Source of the DNA: Arthrobacter sunyaminii
GTDB lineage: Bacteria > Actinomycetota > Actinomycetes > Actinomycetales > Micrococcaceae
DNA: 64,000 nucleotides
Assembly (NCBI RefSeq): GCF_018866305.1
Contig: NZ_CP076456.1
Coordinates: 496,001-560,000 of the forward strand
Reading direction: 5' to 3'
This document shows, piece after piece, positions 19,070 through 27,614 of this stretch. The notes beneath the pieces were generated by a model, which was not told the DNA's origin, made no database searches, and saw only the letters and a program-made list of their open reading frames with translations. Position 1 is the stretch's first letter. Every line of letters begins with the position of its first letter. Position numbers and translations under genes: made by a program.

Positions 19070-20014
19070 ATGTCCAGTACGTCTCTGGCCGGCCGCTCCC
19101 GCCCCGTGAGCGGCCGGCCGGATGCCCGCCGGGCCCGGCCGCCTTCAGCGCGCCGACAGCTCGGCAGACTGCTGCCCCTGCTGCCCGCGGTGGCCCTGCT
19201 GCTGGTTTTTCTGGGCGGCCCCATCCTCTGGGCCTTCTACGGTTCCTTTACGGACGCCGGTCTGACCGGTGCCAGCGCAAAGAATCCGGAGTGGATCGGG
19301 TTCGAAAACTACCGGACCCTTTTCACGGACCCGTTGTTTCCGCGCTCGCTGTGGCTCACTTTCCTGTTTGTGTTCGCCTCGGCCGTTATCGGACAGAACT
19401 GCTTGGGCCTGGCCCTTGCTCTTGTCATGCAGCGGGCCAATAAGGCCGTTGCCGGTTTCGTGGGTTCCTGTGTGGTGGCGGCTTGGGTTTTGCCCGAGAT
19501 TGTTGCGGCCTTCATTGCGTATGCATTCTTTTTTCGGGACGGCATGCTGAACCAGATGACCGGGCTGCTGGGGATCCCTGCCGTGGACTGGTTGTACGAG
19601 TACCCCATGGCGGCGCTGATCCTGGCCAACATCTGGCGGGGGACCGCTTTTTCGATGATGAACTACCAGGCAGCCCTGAACGACGTCCCACCGGACATTA
19701 CGGAGTCAGCCACTATTGACGGTGCCGGAGGGCTTGCCCGCCTGCGGTTCATCACTCTTCCCATGATCAAACGCAGCATCGCGACAAACCTCATGCTGAT
19801 TACTCTCCTGACCCTGGGTACCTTCACCTTGATTTACGTTGTCACCCAGGGAGGACCGCTCAATGCGAGCACCACACTTCCGATCATGGCCTATGAGCAG
19901 GCCTTCCAGTACGGGGACATCGGTTACGGCACGGCCATCGCGGTGGTCATGCTCCTGATTGGTGCCGTTTTCTCCATTGCCTACATCCGCATGCTGCGCG
20001 AACGGAAGGAGTAG
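19070..20014 (+). CDS. Sugar ABC transporter permease (MalF/UgpA type)
   Basis: The 314-aa CUT1 permease has a basic N-terminus, six predicted spans and the EAA-type loop ESATIDGAGGLARLRFITLPMI that contacts the ATPase. ATG 19070 is 7 bp after the binding-protein stop; a longer frame from 19037 would overlap that gene and lacks support. It pairs with the next gene to form the membrane channel. Confidence 0.92.
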   Translation: MSSTSLAGRSRPVSGRPDARRARPPSARRQLGRLLPLLPAVALLLVFLGGPILWAFYGSFTDAGLTGASAKNPEWIGFENYRTLFTDPLFPRSLWLTFLFVFASAVIGQNCLGLALALVMQRANKAVAGFVGSCVVAAWVLPEIVAAFIAYAFFFRDGMLNQMTGLLGIPAVDWLYEYPMAALILANIWRGTAFSMMNYQAALNDVPPDITESATIDGAGGLARLRFITLPMIKRSIATNLMLITLLTLGTFTLIYVVTQGGPLNASTTLPIMAYEQAFQYGDIGYGTAIAVVMLLIGAVFSIAYIRMLRERKE

Positions 20015-20016
20015 AC

Positions 20017-20856
20017 ATGGCGATCGTTTCGGTTTCCTCCGCCCGCAAGAGCTCCGGTGCGAAGATCTCCAACGCAGTGCTGCTGTTGCTGGCCGCGTGT
20101 TTCCTCCTGCCGCTGGCCTGGCTGCTGACCGCCTCCGTCAACGCCGACGCTACGTATGAGCTCACCGCCCCGGTGCTCACCCTGGGTAACTTCAGCGCCA
20201 TCATGAACGCCCAGCAAACCTTCATTCCGCTGCTGAACAGCTTCATCCTGGCGGTCGGATCCGCCACGGTCACCGTGGTGGCCGCGGTGCTGGCTGCTTA
20301 TCCGCTGTCGCGCTATCAGATGCGTTTCAAGCGACCCTTTATGTACACCGTCCTCTTCGGCACCTGCCTGCCCATCACCGCCATCATGGTTCCGGTGTAC
20401 AGCCTCTTTGTACAGTTGAACCTGCTCGATTCCCTGGGCGGGACCATTCTGTTCATGGGAGCCACATTCCTGCCCATCGCCATCTGGATGACCAAGAACT
20501 TTATGGACTCCGTGCCCATCAGCTTGGAGGAAGCGGCCTGGATTGACGGCGCCTCCTCAATGAAGGCCCTGTACTACGTGGTGCTTCCGCTGATGCGTCC
20601 GGGTCTCGCCGTGGTGTTCATCTTTGTGTTCCTGGAGGGATGGGGAAACTTCTTTGTTCCCTTCATCCTGCTGTTCGCCGCGGACAAACAGCCTGCCTCT
20701 GTGAGCATTTTCCGTTTCTTCGACGAGTACGGCGGGGTGGCATACGGGGAACTCGCAGCCTTTTCCATCCTCTATTCCCTGCCGGTGATTGTCCTCTACA
20801 TCCTCTCCCGTGCCATGGGCGGTTCCTTTGCGCTCAGCGGGGCAATGAAAGGGTAG
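20017..20856 (+). CDS. Sugar ABC transporter permease (MalG/UgpE type)
   Basis: The 279-aa second permease has six spans and the EAA loop EEAAWIDGASSMKALYYVVL. ATG 20017 is 2 bp after the previous stop, with GGAAGGAG inside the upstream gene's end, so translation is coupled. It is followed after 7 bp by the alpha-mannosidase. Confidence 0.92.
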   Translation: MAIVSVSSARKSSGAKISNAVLLLLAACFLLPLAWLLTASVNADATYELTAPVLTLGNFSAIMNAQQTFIPLLNSFILAVGSATVTVVAAVLAAYPLSRYQMRFKRPFMYTVLFGTCLPITAIMVPVYSLFVQLNLLDSLGGTILFMGATFLPIAIWMTKNFMDSVPISLEEAAWIDGASSMKALYYVVLPLMRPGLAVVFIFVFLEGWGNFFVPFILLFAADKQPASVSIFRFFDEYGGVAYGELAAFSILYSLPVIVLYILSRAMGGSFALSGAMKG

Positions 20857-20863
20857 GTGCCAC

Positions 20864-23800
20864 GTGCACGACAACCGTGAACTGGTGGAAGCACGTATCA
20901 ACAGGTTCCTCCGGGAACGGCTGCCCGGAAGCCTGTGGCGGGACCGGAGGCCGGCGGAGCTGGCAGTTTGGGAAGCACCGGGGGAGCCGGTTCCTTTTGC
21001 CCAGGCAATCAGCCAGGACTTTCTGCCCTTTGCAGCCGGTCAGGCGTGGGGCGCCCCTTGGGGAACCACCTGGTTCCGCATCTCCGGTACGGTTCCGCTG
21101 GAATGGCGGGGCCCCGGAGCAGGCCGGCCGGAACTGCTCATCGACCTGGGCTTCAGCGGCAACGGCCCCGGATTTGAGGCGGAAGCACTGGTGTACACGC
21201 CGTCCGGGGAGATTGTGAAGGCGGTGGAGCCGCGGAACCTGTACGTACCGCTGCGGCAGCTGCCGGGTGAGCCCTTCGAGTTCTACGTGGAAGCGGCATC
21301 CAATCCGAACATCATTTCCGGCTTCACCTACGCGCCAACACCGTTGGGCGATCCGGCGACCGCGGGCGGGAACCCGCTGTATGTTTTCCGCGGGGCGGAC
21401 GCCGCCCTGCTGGACGTCGAGGCCTGGAACCTGGCGCAGGATTTCTGGACCCTCAACGGCCTGATGCATGAACTGCCGATGGACCTTCCCCGGCGATATG
21501 ACATCCTCCGGGCCATGGAACGGGCGGTCACCGCCGTCGACCCGTCGGATGTGGCCGGAACCGCAACGGCAGCCAGGGCGGAGCTGGCCCAAGTGCTGTC
21601 CACACCCGCCAACGCCAGCGCACACCGCATCCACGCCGTCGGGCACGCCCACATCGACAGCGCCTGGCTGTGGCCGGTGCGGGAGACGGTGCGCAAGGTC
21701 GCACGCACCTTCGCAAATGTGCTGGACCTGATGGAACAGGATCCTGAGTTCGTTTTCACGGCGTCCTCCGCACAGCAGTACGCGTGGCTCAAGCAGTACT
21801 ACCCGGACCTGTTCTCCCGGGTGGCGGAAAAGGCGGCCGAAGGACGTTTTGTGCCCGTCGGAGGAATGTGGGTCGAGGCAGACACCAATATGCCCGGAGG
21901 CGAGGCGCTGGCCCGCCAGTTCCTGGCCGGGAAAAGATTTTTCCTGGAGAACTTCGGGGTGGAATCAGAAGTGGTGTGGCTGCCGGACTCCTTCGGATAC
22001 TCGGCGGCACTTCCACAGATCGCCAAGGCGGCCGGCTGCCGCTGGTTCCTGACCCAGAAGATCTCCTGGAATGAGACCAACGTGGTGCCGCACAGCACCT
22101 TCCGCTGGGAGGGCATTGACGGATCCACGCTGTTCACCCATTTCCCGCCGGTGGACACCTACAATTCCGAACTGTCCGGGCGGGAACTGGCCCGAGCCCA
22201 GCGGCAGTACAAGGAAAAGGGGTTTGCGAATACTTCCCTGGTCCCGTTTGGCTGGGGCGACGGCGGCGGCGGGCCAACGCGGGAGATGCTGGCTGCTGCC
22301 CGCCGAACCGCCTCGCTGGAAGGATCACCCACCGTAAAACTGTCCAGCCCGGTGCACTTTTTTGCCGTGGCCCAGGCCGAGCTGGCGGAGCCGGCCGTCT
22401 GGTCCGGAGAGCTGTATCTGGAGTTCCACCGCGGCACCTACACCAGCCAGGCCAACACCAAGAAGGGCAACCGCCGCAGCGAGCATCTGCTGCGCGAGGC
22501 AGAGCTGTGGGCAACAGCTGCCTTCTTGGCAACCGGCGCGGACTATCCCTACGACGCTTTGGAAGAGGCATGGCAGACCGTCCTGCTGCAGCAGTTCCAC
22601 GACATTCTGCCCGGCTCCTCCATTGCCTGGGTCCATCAGGAGGCCGAGCGGAACTATGCACTGGTGTCGGCCGGGCTGGAGGCCCTGATCGAGGGCTCGG
22701 CGCGGGGGCTGCTGGGCGACGGCGACTCGGCGGCAGTGCTCAATGCCGGCCCGTTTTCCCAAGCCCGGGTGCCTGCCGGCGGCGCAGGACCGGTGCCGGA
22801 ACCGGCCCCGTGGACCTGGCAGCGTTCCGCAGAGGGCTGGACTATCGGCAGCGACCGGCTGCGTCTCGTCGTGGACCGGGAGGGGCTGTTCCGTTCCCTT
22901 ACGGACCTTCCCGGCGGCCGCGATGCCTTCCTGCCCGGGCGGCCGGGGAACCTGTTCCAGCTCTTCCGGGACACGCCCAACCAGTGGGATGCCTGGGACC
23001 TGGATGCCCATTACAAATACAGCACCACGGATTTGATGCAGCCCGATGCCATGGAGATCGAGGAGGTAAGCGGGGGCCGTACGCTTCGAATCACGCGGTC
23101 CTTCGGGAACTCGGCGGTCATCCAGCGGATCTCCCTCAGTCCCGACGGCACAGCCGTGGATCTGGAGGTGGAGGTGGACTGGCATGAACAGCAGAAGCTG
23201 CTCAAACTTGCCTTCCCACTGGACGTGCACGCAGCCCAGGCGGCTTCGGAAATCCAATTTGGCCATGTGTACCGCCCTACACACGCCAACACTTCCTGGG
23301 ACGCGGCACGTTTCGAAACAGTGGCACACCGGTGGATTCATGTGGGGGAGCCCGGCTACGGGGTGGCGGTGGCTAATGATTCCACCTACGGCCATGACAC
23401 CTTCCGTGACCTGGTGGGCAGCAAGAGCTGCACCACGGTCCGGCTTTCCCTGCTTCGGGCACCGCTGTTCCCGGATCCCTCGGCCGATCAGGGCCGGCAC
23501 AGTTTCCGTTTTTCCCTGCGGCCGGCCGCAAGCATTGCGGACGCGCTCGCCGAGGGGTACCGCCTGAATCTTCCGCTCCGCGGGATCCGCGGGGTCTCAC
23601 GGACGCGGACGGACCCGGTTGTTGCCGTGGACAACCCTGCAGTGGTGGTGGAAGCGGTCAAGCTTTCCGAAGACCGCAGCGGAGACGTCATCGTGCGGCT
23701 GTATGAGGCGCACGGCGGCCGTGCCGGTGCGGTGGTCCGCGTGGGGTTTGCCTATGACACCGTTGCTGCTGCGGATCTGCTGGAGCGTCCGCTGGCTCCC

Positions 23801-23896
23801 GGGTCACCGCTCACTGGCCGGACCGGAGCAGGGGAACCGGTAACGCTGATGCTTCGGCCGTTTGAAATCGTCACCCTGAGGTTCCGGCGCGGATAA
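20864..23896 (+). CDS. Alpha-mannosidase, glycoside hydrolase family 38
   Basis: This 1010-aa enzyme hydrolyses alpha-mannosides. The GH38 zinc site is seen in VGHAHIDSAWLW (His and Asp, about residue 260) and the nucleophile Asp in WLPDSFGYS (about 374); QFHDILPGSSI and RGTYTSQANTKKGNR are further family motifs. It has an N-terminal jelly-roll-like part, the catalytic domain, a three-helix region and a large C-terminal beta domain. There is no signal peptide, so imported mannosides would be cut in the cytoplasm. The start is GTG 20864 with weak AGGTG. It is the last gene of the operon. Confidence 0.95.
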   Translation: MHDNRELVEARINRFLRERLPGSLWRDRRPAELAVWEAPGEPVPFAQAISQDFLPFAAGQAWGAPWGTTWFRISGTVPLEWRGPGAGRPELLIDLGFSGNGPGFEAEALVYTPSGEIVKAVEPRNLYVPLRQLPGEPFEFYVEAASNPNIISGFTYAPTPLGDPATAGGNPLYVFRGADAALLDVEAWNLAQDFWTLNGLMHELPMDLPRRYDILRAMERAVTAVDPSDVAGTATAARAELAQVLSTPANASAHRIHAVGHAHIDSAWLWPVRETVRKVARTFANVLDLMEQDPEFVFTASSAQQYAWLKQYYPDLFSRVAEKAAEGRFVPVGGMWVEADTNMPGGEALARQFLAGKRFFLENFGVESEVVWLPDSFGYSAALPQIAKAAGCRWFLTQKISWNETNVVPHSTFRWEGIDGSTLFTHFPPVDTYNSELSGRELARAQRQYKEKGFANTSLVPFGWGDGGGGPTREMLAAARRTASLEGSPTVKLSSPVHFFAVAQAELAEPAVWSGELYLEFHRGTYTSQANTKKGNRRSEHLLREAELWATAAFLATGADYPYDALEEAWQTVLLQQFHDILPGSSIAWVHQEAERNYALVSAGLEALIEGSARGLLGDGDSAAVLNAGPFSQARVPAGGAGPVPEPAPWTWQRSAEGWTIGSDRLRLVVDREGLFRSLTDLPGGRDAFLPGRPGNLFQLFRDTPNQWDAWDLDAHYKYSTTDLMQPDAMEIEEVSGGRTLRITRSFGNSAVIQRISLSPDGTAVDLEVEVDWHEQQKLLKLAFPLDVHAAQAASEIQFGHVYRPTHANTSWDAARFETVAHRWIHVGEPGYGVAVANDSTYGHDTFRDLVGSKSCTTVRLSLLRAPLFPDPSADQGRHSFRFSLRPAASIADALAEGYRLNLPLRGIRGVSRTRTDPVVAVDNPAVVVEAVKLSEDRSGDVIVRLYEAHGGRAGAVVRVGFAYDTVAAADLLERPLAPGSPLTGRTGAGEPVTLMLRPFEIVTLRFRRG

Positions 23897-23942
23897 GGAG
23901 GGTAGCGAAACACCTGTGCCGCAGCCGTGAAAAACTAAAGGC

Positions 23943-24584
23943 ATGCAACCCAGTGACACCGTTCAGCCGATCGTTCTGCTCGTGGATAAGGAAGACCCCG
24001 CGGCCCACCTCGATGCAGTTGCCGCTGCAGCCGCGGCGAGCGTGAGCGCTTATGCCCGGCGGACGGAGGACGATGCCTGGGACAACTGGGTGTATGGCCG
24101 GTTTACGAAGTCGGTCCGCCGCGCAGGACCGAAGATGTTCGAGAAGATGGCGGCTTCCGCGCCGTCCGGAACCGTCGCCGTCGGCCGGGCGAAGGCAGCG
24201 GCCTTTGAACCGGTGAGCTATGAGGAGATGCCCAAGAAGCTGCGTGCTCTGCAGGTTTCGGGCACGCACCTGCCGGACGGCGAACCGGCGCCCGCCAGCC
24301 CGGGCACGCCGCTCATCATTGTGAACGCGGACTTGGAAATGTCCACCGGCAAGGCAGGCGCCCAGGCCGCGCATGCCCTGATGGCCTGGTACCTGACGCT
24401 GTCCGCGGAGGAACGCGTTGCTTGGTATGACGACGGCGCCGGCCGGGCCAGCGTCCGGCTGGCCGCGGGCGCCGAGTTCGAGACGCTGGCGAAAGCGCCG
24501 GGGGCCGGTCCGCTGATTGTAGACGCAGGGATGACGGAGATCGCACCCGATACGGCCACAGCGTTTGTCGCGGCCGCCGGATAA
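23943..24584 (+). CDS. Peptidyl-tRNA hydrolase II (PTH2) domain protein
   Basis: The C-terminal half of this 213-aa protein has the PTH2 fold motifs NADLEMSTGKAGAQAAHAL and VDAGMTEIAPDTATAF, so it may release peptides from stalled peptidyl-tRNA. The N-terminal half is a lineage-type extension with WDNWVYGRFTKSVRRA. Many actinobacteria carry this PTH2 in addition to the usual Pth. ATG 23943 has AAAGG very close upstream. It stands alone after the mannoside operon. Confidence 0.85.
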   Translation: MQPSDTVQPIVLLVDKEDPAAHLDAVAAAAAASVSAYARRTEDDAWDNWVYGRFTKSVRRAGPKMFEKMAASAPSGTVAVGRAKAAAFEPVSYEEMPKKLRALQVSGTHLPDGEPAPASPGTPLIIVNADLEMSTGKAGAQAAHALMAWYLTLSAEERVAWYDDGAGRASVRLAAGAEFETLAKAPGAGPLIVDAGMTEIAPDTATAFVAAAG

Positions 24585-24619
24585 AATGGCGGCCGCGGCG
24601 CCGGCACTGGCGTCAGGGG

Positions 24620-25081
24620 TTAGGAGAGGCGGCTGCGGACGATCTCGCTGACTGCCTTGCCGTCGAAGCGGCCGGCAACCTTGGCGGTGACCGGCTTCAT
24701 GACCGCACCCATCTGGCGCATGGTCAGTACCGTGCCGTCCGCCGTCAGCTCGGCCACGGCTTCGTCCACGATGGCTTCAACGTCAGCGGCGGTCAGCGGG
24801 GCGGGAAGGTAGGCTTCGATGATCTCGGCCTCGGCGATTTCAGCGGCGCCGCGTTCCTTTTCCCCGGCTTCCAGGTAGATGCCGGCGGTGTCACGGCGCT
24901 TGGCGGCTTCCTTCTGCAGCAGCGAAACCACCTGCGCATCGTCCAGTTCCACCGGTGTCTTGCCGGACTTTTCCCGGGTCTCAATTTCGCCGAGGACGTT
25001 GCGGACCGTCATGAGCGCCGTGCGGTTACCGGCTTTCATGTGGGTTTTCATATCGGACTGGAGCTGCTCTTTGAGTGTCAT
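24620..25081 (-). CDS. GatB/YqeY domain protein
   Basis: This 153-aa YqeY protein starts TLKEQLQSDMKTHMKAGN and contains EAEIIEAYLPAPLTAADVEAIVDEAV and QMGAVMKPVTAKVAGRFDGKAVSEIVR, the classic YqeY pattern. YqeY resembles the tail of the GatB amidotransferase subunit that binds tRNA; the free protein's role is not settled. It is convergent with the PTH2 gene. Confidence 0.93.
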   Translation of the reverse strand: MTLKEQLQSDMKTHMKAGNRTALMTVRNVLGEIETREKSGKTPVELDDAQVVSLLQKEAAKRRDTAGIYLEAGEKERGAAEIAEAEIIEAYLPAPLTAADVEAIVDEAVAELTADGTVLTMRQMGAVMKPVTAKVAGRFDGKAVSEIVRSRLS

Positions 25082-25144
25082 GCGGACTCATTTCCGGTGA
25101 AGATTGTTGAAGTGTGTTCTTCCCATGATCTCAGCAATGCGCTC

Positions 25145-25837
25145 TCAGCCGGGCGCGTTCCCCGCTGCGGCACAGGCCAGGCGGGTCCGTACGCCGAGGG
25201 ACTGCAGATCACCGCCTGGCAAAAGGGCATCGCCCACCAGGGACCGTCCCAGGACAACCGCAGCGGCGCCGGCGGCCAGCCAGCCGGTGACGTCATCCAA
25301 AGCGATTCCGCCGCCGGGAATCACTGGGATGTCCGGCAGCGCCCGCCGAAGGGTTGCGAGGTAGCCAGGTCCCACGGGTGCGCCGGGAAACAGCTGCACG
25401 GCGGTGGCTCCCGTCCGCCAGCCAAGATGAACCTCGCTGGGCGTCATCGCTCCGGGGTAGCTGGCCAGTCCGCAGCCGCGGGCGGCATGGACCACGTCCG
25501 GCGCCACATGAGGGGACATGACAAAGCGTGCCCCGGCGTTGGCTGCCCGGACAACGCCCTCGGGCGCGAGCACCGCAGCGAGTCCCAGGTCCACGCCGTC
25601 CGGCAGCCTGCCGGCCAGATGCTCAAGTGCACTGAGAGTGTTCCCCGCCGGGGCAAGGGCCAGGCAGCGCACGCCGTTAGCCACCAGGGTGTCCGCAGCG
25701 GCCACAACCTGAGACAAATCCGGACGGTATTGCTCCGGTGCGGAATTGGTTGCAAGCACGGCCGCAATCCGGGTCTGCTGCAGCCCGGTGCCCATTGGCG
25801 CCCGGTTTGGCATGGGGCTGACTGGTTCCGTTGTCAT
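25145..25837 (-). CDS. KDPG/KHG aldolase-like protein lacking catalytic residues
   Basis: The 230-aa protein has the class I KDPG aldolase barrel layout: ADTLVANGVRCLAL, ARFVMSPHVAPDVVHAARGCGLASYPGAMTPSEV, LFPG and PVIPGGGI. At the Schiff-base position the usual FKLFPA reads VQLFPG (Gln148 for Lys). The Glu of the usual IEIT segment is replaced (LALA), and the GAGTV motif reads LAAVLA. It is therefore probably not a normal aldolase. ATG 25837 is preferred over an upstream TTG at 25849; no clear ribosome site supports either. Neighbours give no pathway. Confidence 0.75.
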   Translation of the reverse strand: MTTEPVSPMPNRAPMGTGLQQTRIAAVLATNSAPEQYRPDLSQVVAAADTLVANGVRCLALAPAGNTLSALEHLAGRLPDGVDLGLAAVLAPEGVVRAANAGARFVMSPHVAPDVVHAARGCGLASYPGAMTPSEVHLGWRTGATAVQLFPGAPVGPGYLATLRRALPDIPVIPGGGIALDDVTGWLAAGAAAVVLGRSLVGDALLPGGDLQSLGVRTRLACAAAGNAPG

Positions 25838-25879
25838 GTGCAGGGCCAAATCATGGGCGGGGCCTTCCCAACTTTTAGG

Positions 25880-26701
25880 TCAGCGTTCCGGGGCCTTTTC
25901 GCCGGCCTCCACCGGTATGCCGATGATGTTACTGCCCACCGGCATGGGGCAGGTGCCGAACGCGGTGAAGGCGCTGGGATAGTTCACGGCACGGTTGAAG
26001 TCCACCGTGACGGCAGACGTGCCCGGTGCCGGCGCGTCGAAGACGACTTTGCGCCATCCGGCAGTGCTTTGGTTGTTGGTGGCATCGTGGAAGGTGAGGG
26101 CCAGCCGGCCGGTTCCCTCGGCACTGACCTGCAGCCGGTACTCGTGCTCCTCTCCGGGCAGCTGAACCACGAGTTCGCCCACGGTGAGGTGCACGCCGTC
26201 GACGGCGGGATGCGCGGTGCGGATCGGAACCTCCACCGGCTCGGGATAGGCCTCAAAGCGGCCCTGGACCACCAGATCGGGACGGTAGTCGAAAGTTGGC
26301 ACGCCGTCGAAATCGGTGAACACGGCCGAGGCGGCGTCGCGGGTGCGGATGGCGTAGCGGCCGCCGCGCCGGGCCAGCTCCACGGCTATCCGCCGGCCGC
26401 CGGAACCGCCGAAATACACCCACAGAAGTGACTCCTCGTCCGCCAGGGATGCCATGACAGTGCCGTCCACCGGGGCGCCGGTTTCGGCGAGGGTCAGGCC
26501 GTCGTCGGCGGCGGCGGACAGGGTTGCCGCAGCATCGTCCGCAGCCCAAAGGCCCGGAAGATGCTCCACCGCCGCAGGCTCAACCGTCAGCCACTGCAGA
26601 GACGTCAGGGTCAGCCAGCCGTGCTGCTGCGCCAACTCGGCATCCCGCGCGCTGCGGAACCGGCGCCATTCCTCCAGGACTTCGGGCGTGGGCGTACTCA
26701 T
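25880..26701 (-). CDS. DUF1684 domain protein
   Basis: This 273-aa soluble protein has the DUF1684 pattern: WRRFRSARDAELAQQHGWLTLTSLQWL, GTVMAS, a YRLQVSAEGTGRLALTFHDATN region and the closing NRAVNYPSAFTAFGTCPMP. The family's function is not known. ATG 26701 has GGAGGAACC directly upstream; a long in-frame extension to 26992 crosses the opposite-strand small gene and is rejected. It follows no operon partner closely. Confidence 0.87.
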   Translation of the reverse strand: MSTPTPEVLEEWRRFRSARDAELAQQHGWLTLTSLQWLTVEPAAVEHLPGLWAADDAAATLSAAADDGLTLAETGAPVDGTVMASLADEESLLWVYFGGSGGRRIAVELARRGGRYAIRTRDAASAVFTDFDGVPTFDYRPDLVVQGRFEAYPEPVEVPIRTAHPAVDGVHLTVGELVVQLPGEEHEYRLQVSAEGTGRLALTFHDATNNQSTAGWRKVVFDAPAPGTSAVTVDFNRAVNYPSAFTAFGTCPMPVGSNIIGIPVEAGEKAPER

Positions 26702-26780
26702 GGTTCCTCCTGATTGTCCGCCAGAATAATATTTGTCTCTCTGCAGGGAAGTGTAAGTGCGCAGTTTGTAGGATGAGGCC

Positions 26781-26948
26781 ATGGAAACCAACGGTTCACT
26801 GCCTTCGCTCGACCAGCTGCGCCACCGCCAGACCGAGCTGGTGACTGCCCTTTCCGTCGAAACCAGCACCTCTTCCCTGGCCGCGTTGAGCACAGAGCTG
26901 GAAAGCATTCTGGAACAGATCCAGCAGCACGGCAGCCAACGGATGTAG
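26781..26948 (+). CDS. 55-aa hypothetical protein
   Basis: ATG 26781 is preceded by AGGATGAGG. The product (METNGSLPSLDQLRHRQTEL...QIQQHGSQRM) is polar and strongly helical with heptad-like leucines, suggesting a small coiled coil. There is no known family. It is divergent from DUF1684. GC-rich third positions support coding, but the small size keeps it tentative. Confidence 0.5.
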   Translation: METNGSLPSLDQLRHRQTELVTALSVETSTSSLAALSTELESILEQIQQHGSQRM

Positions 26949-27113
26949 GTCGTCCAGGCGGGGACCCCGCCGTCGTCGTCCCCTGCCGCCACTCGGATGA
27001 GGGCGGCATCGAAGTTGCCGGGTCTTAATTCGGTTACGCTGAATCGGCCGCCGCAGCCGCGGTGGTTGACCGCGAAGTGCTCACAGCAACTCGCAAAGTC
27101 TCAGGGGGACACC

Positions 27114-27497
27114 ATGATCAATTTTTTCGATCCGTCATTTAAGAAGTTTTCGGCACCCATTCTGATCAAGCTGTATTACGGACTGTCCGTGGGCTTGCTG
27201 GCCCTGTTCTGGCTGGTTCTGCTCATCAGAGCTTTCGACGATGGTTTCCTGAGCGGCTTCCTGGTCCTGATCCTGGGCCCGGTGGTTGCCTTCTTCCTGC
27301 TGATAGCCACTCGGATTTCCTGCGAGTGGATTCTGGCCACCATCCAGGTTTCTCAGAACACTGCCAAGTTGGTTGATTTGATGGGCGGAACCTCTGCCCC
27401 GCTGGCCGGCGCAGCCGCGCCCGGAGGCACGTCCGGACGTCGTGGTGCAGGGCAGACGCCGTCCCGGCAGCCTGCGCCGATGCCGCCGGAACAGTAG
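27114..27497 (+). CDS. DUF4282 membrane protein
   Basis: The 127-aa protein has two membrane spans (about 20-42 and 46-68) around a short loop (RAFDDGFLSG), followed by SCEWILATIQVSQNTAKL, the DUF4282 pattern, and a proline/glycine-rich tail. The function is unknown. ATG 27114 has AGGGGG upstream. It is followed by a hairpin and then the CoA transferase gene. Confidence 0.82.
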   Translation: MINFFDPSFKKFSAPILIKLYYGLSVGLLALFWLVLLIRAFDDGFLSGFLVLILGPVVAFFLLIATRISCEWILATIQVSQNTAKLVDLMGGTSAPLAGAAAPGGTSGRRGAGQTPSRQPAPMPPEQ

Positions 27498-27505
27498 ACC
27501 GTGCC

Positions 27506-27547
27506 GGTTGCACCGCCCCGGCGGGCACCCGTCGGAGTGGTGCAACC
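27506..27547 (+). terminator. Hairpin after the DUF4282 gene
   Basis: GGTTGCACC (27506-27514) pairs with GGTGCAACC (27539-27547), and the interior can pair further. It lies 8 bp after the stop. There is no T-run, so it may be a weak or factor-assisted terminator. Confidence 0.5.
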
Positions 27548-27614
27548 AACGCGTAAATATGACCCACGCCTCACAACCGATAGTGTTGGTTGGTCCCATC
27601 TAAGAAAGGCCACC

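Noticed and set aside
20864..23896. Reading the GH38 protein as a secreted enzyme
   Set aside because: The N-terminus has no signal peptide or lipobox.
25040..26431. 463-codon plus-strand frame opposite the aldolase-like and DUF1684 genes
   Set aside because: It has biased composition, spans two real minus-strand genes, and has no ribosome site.
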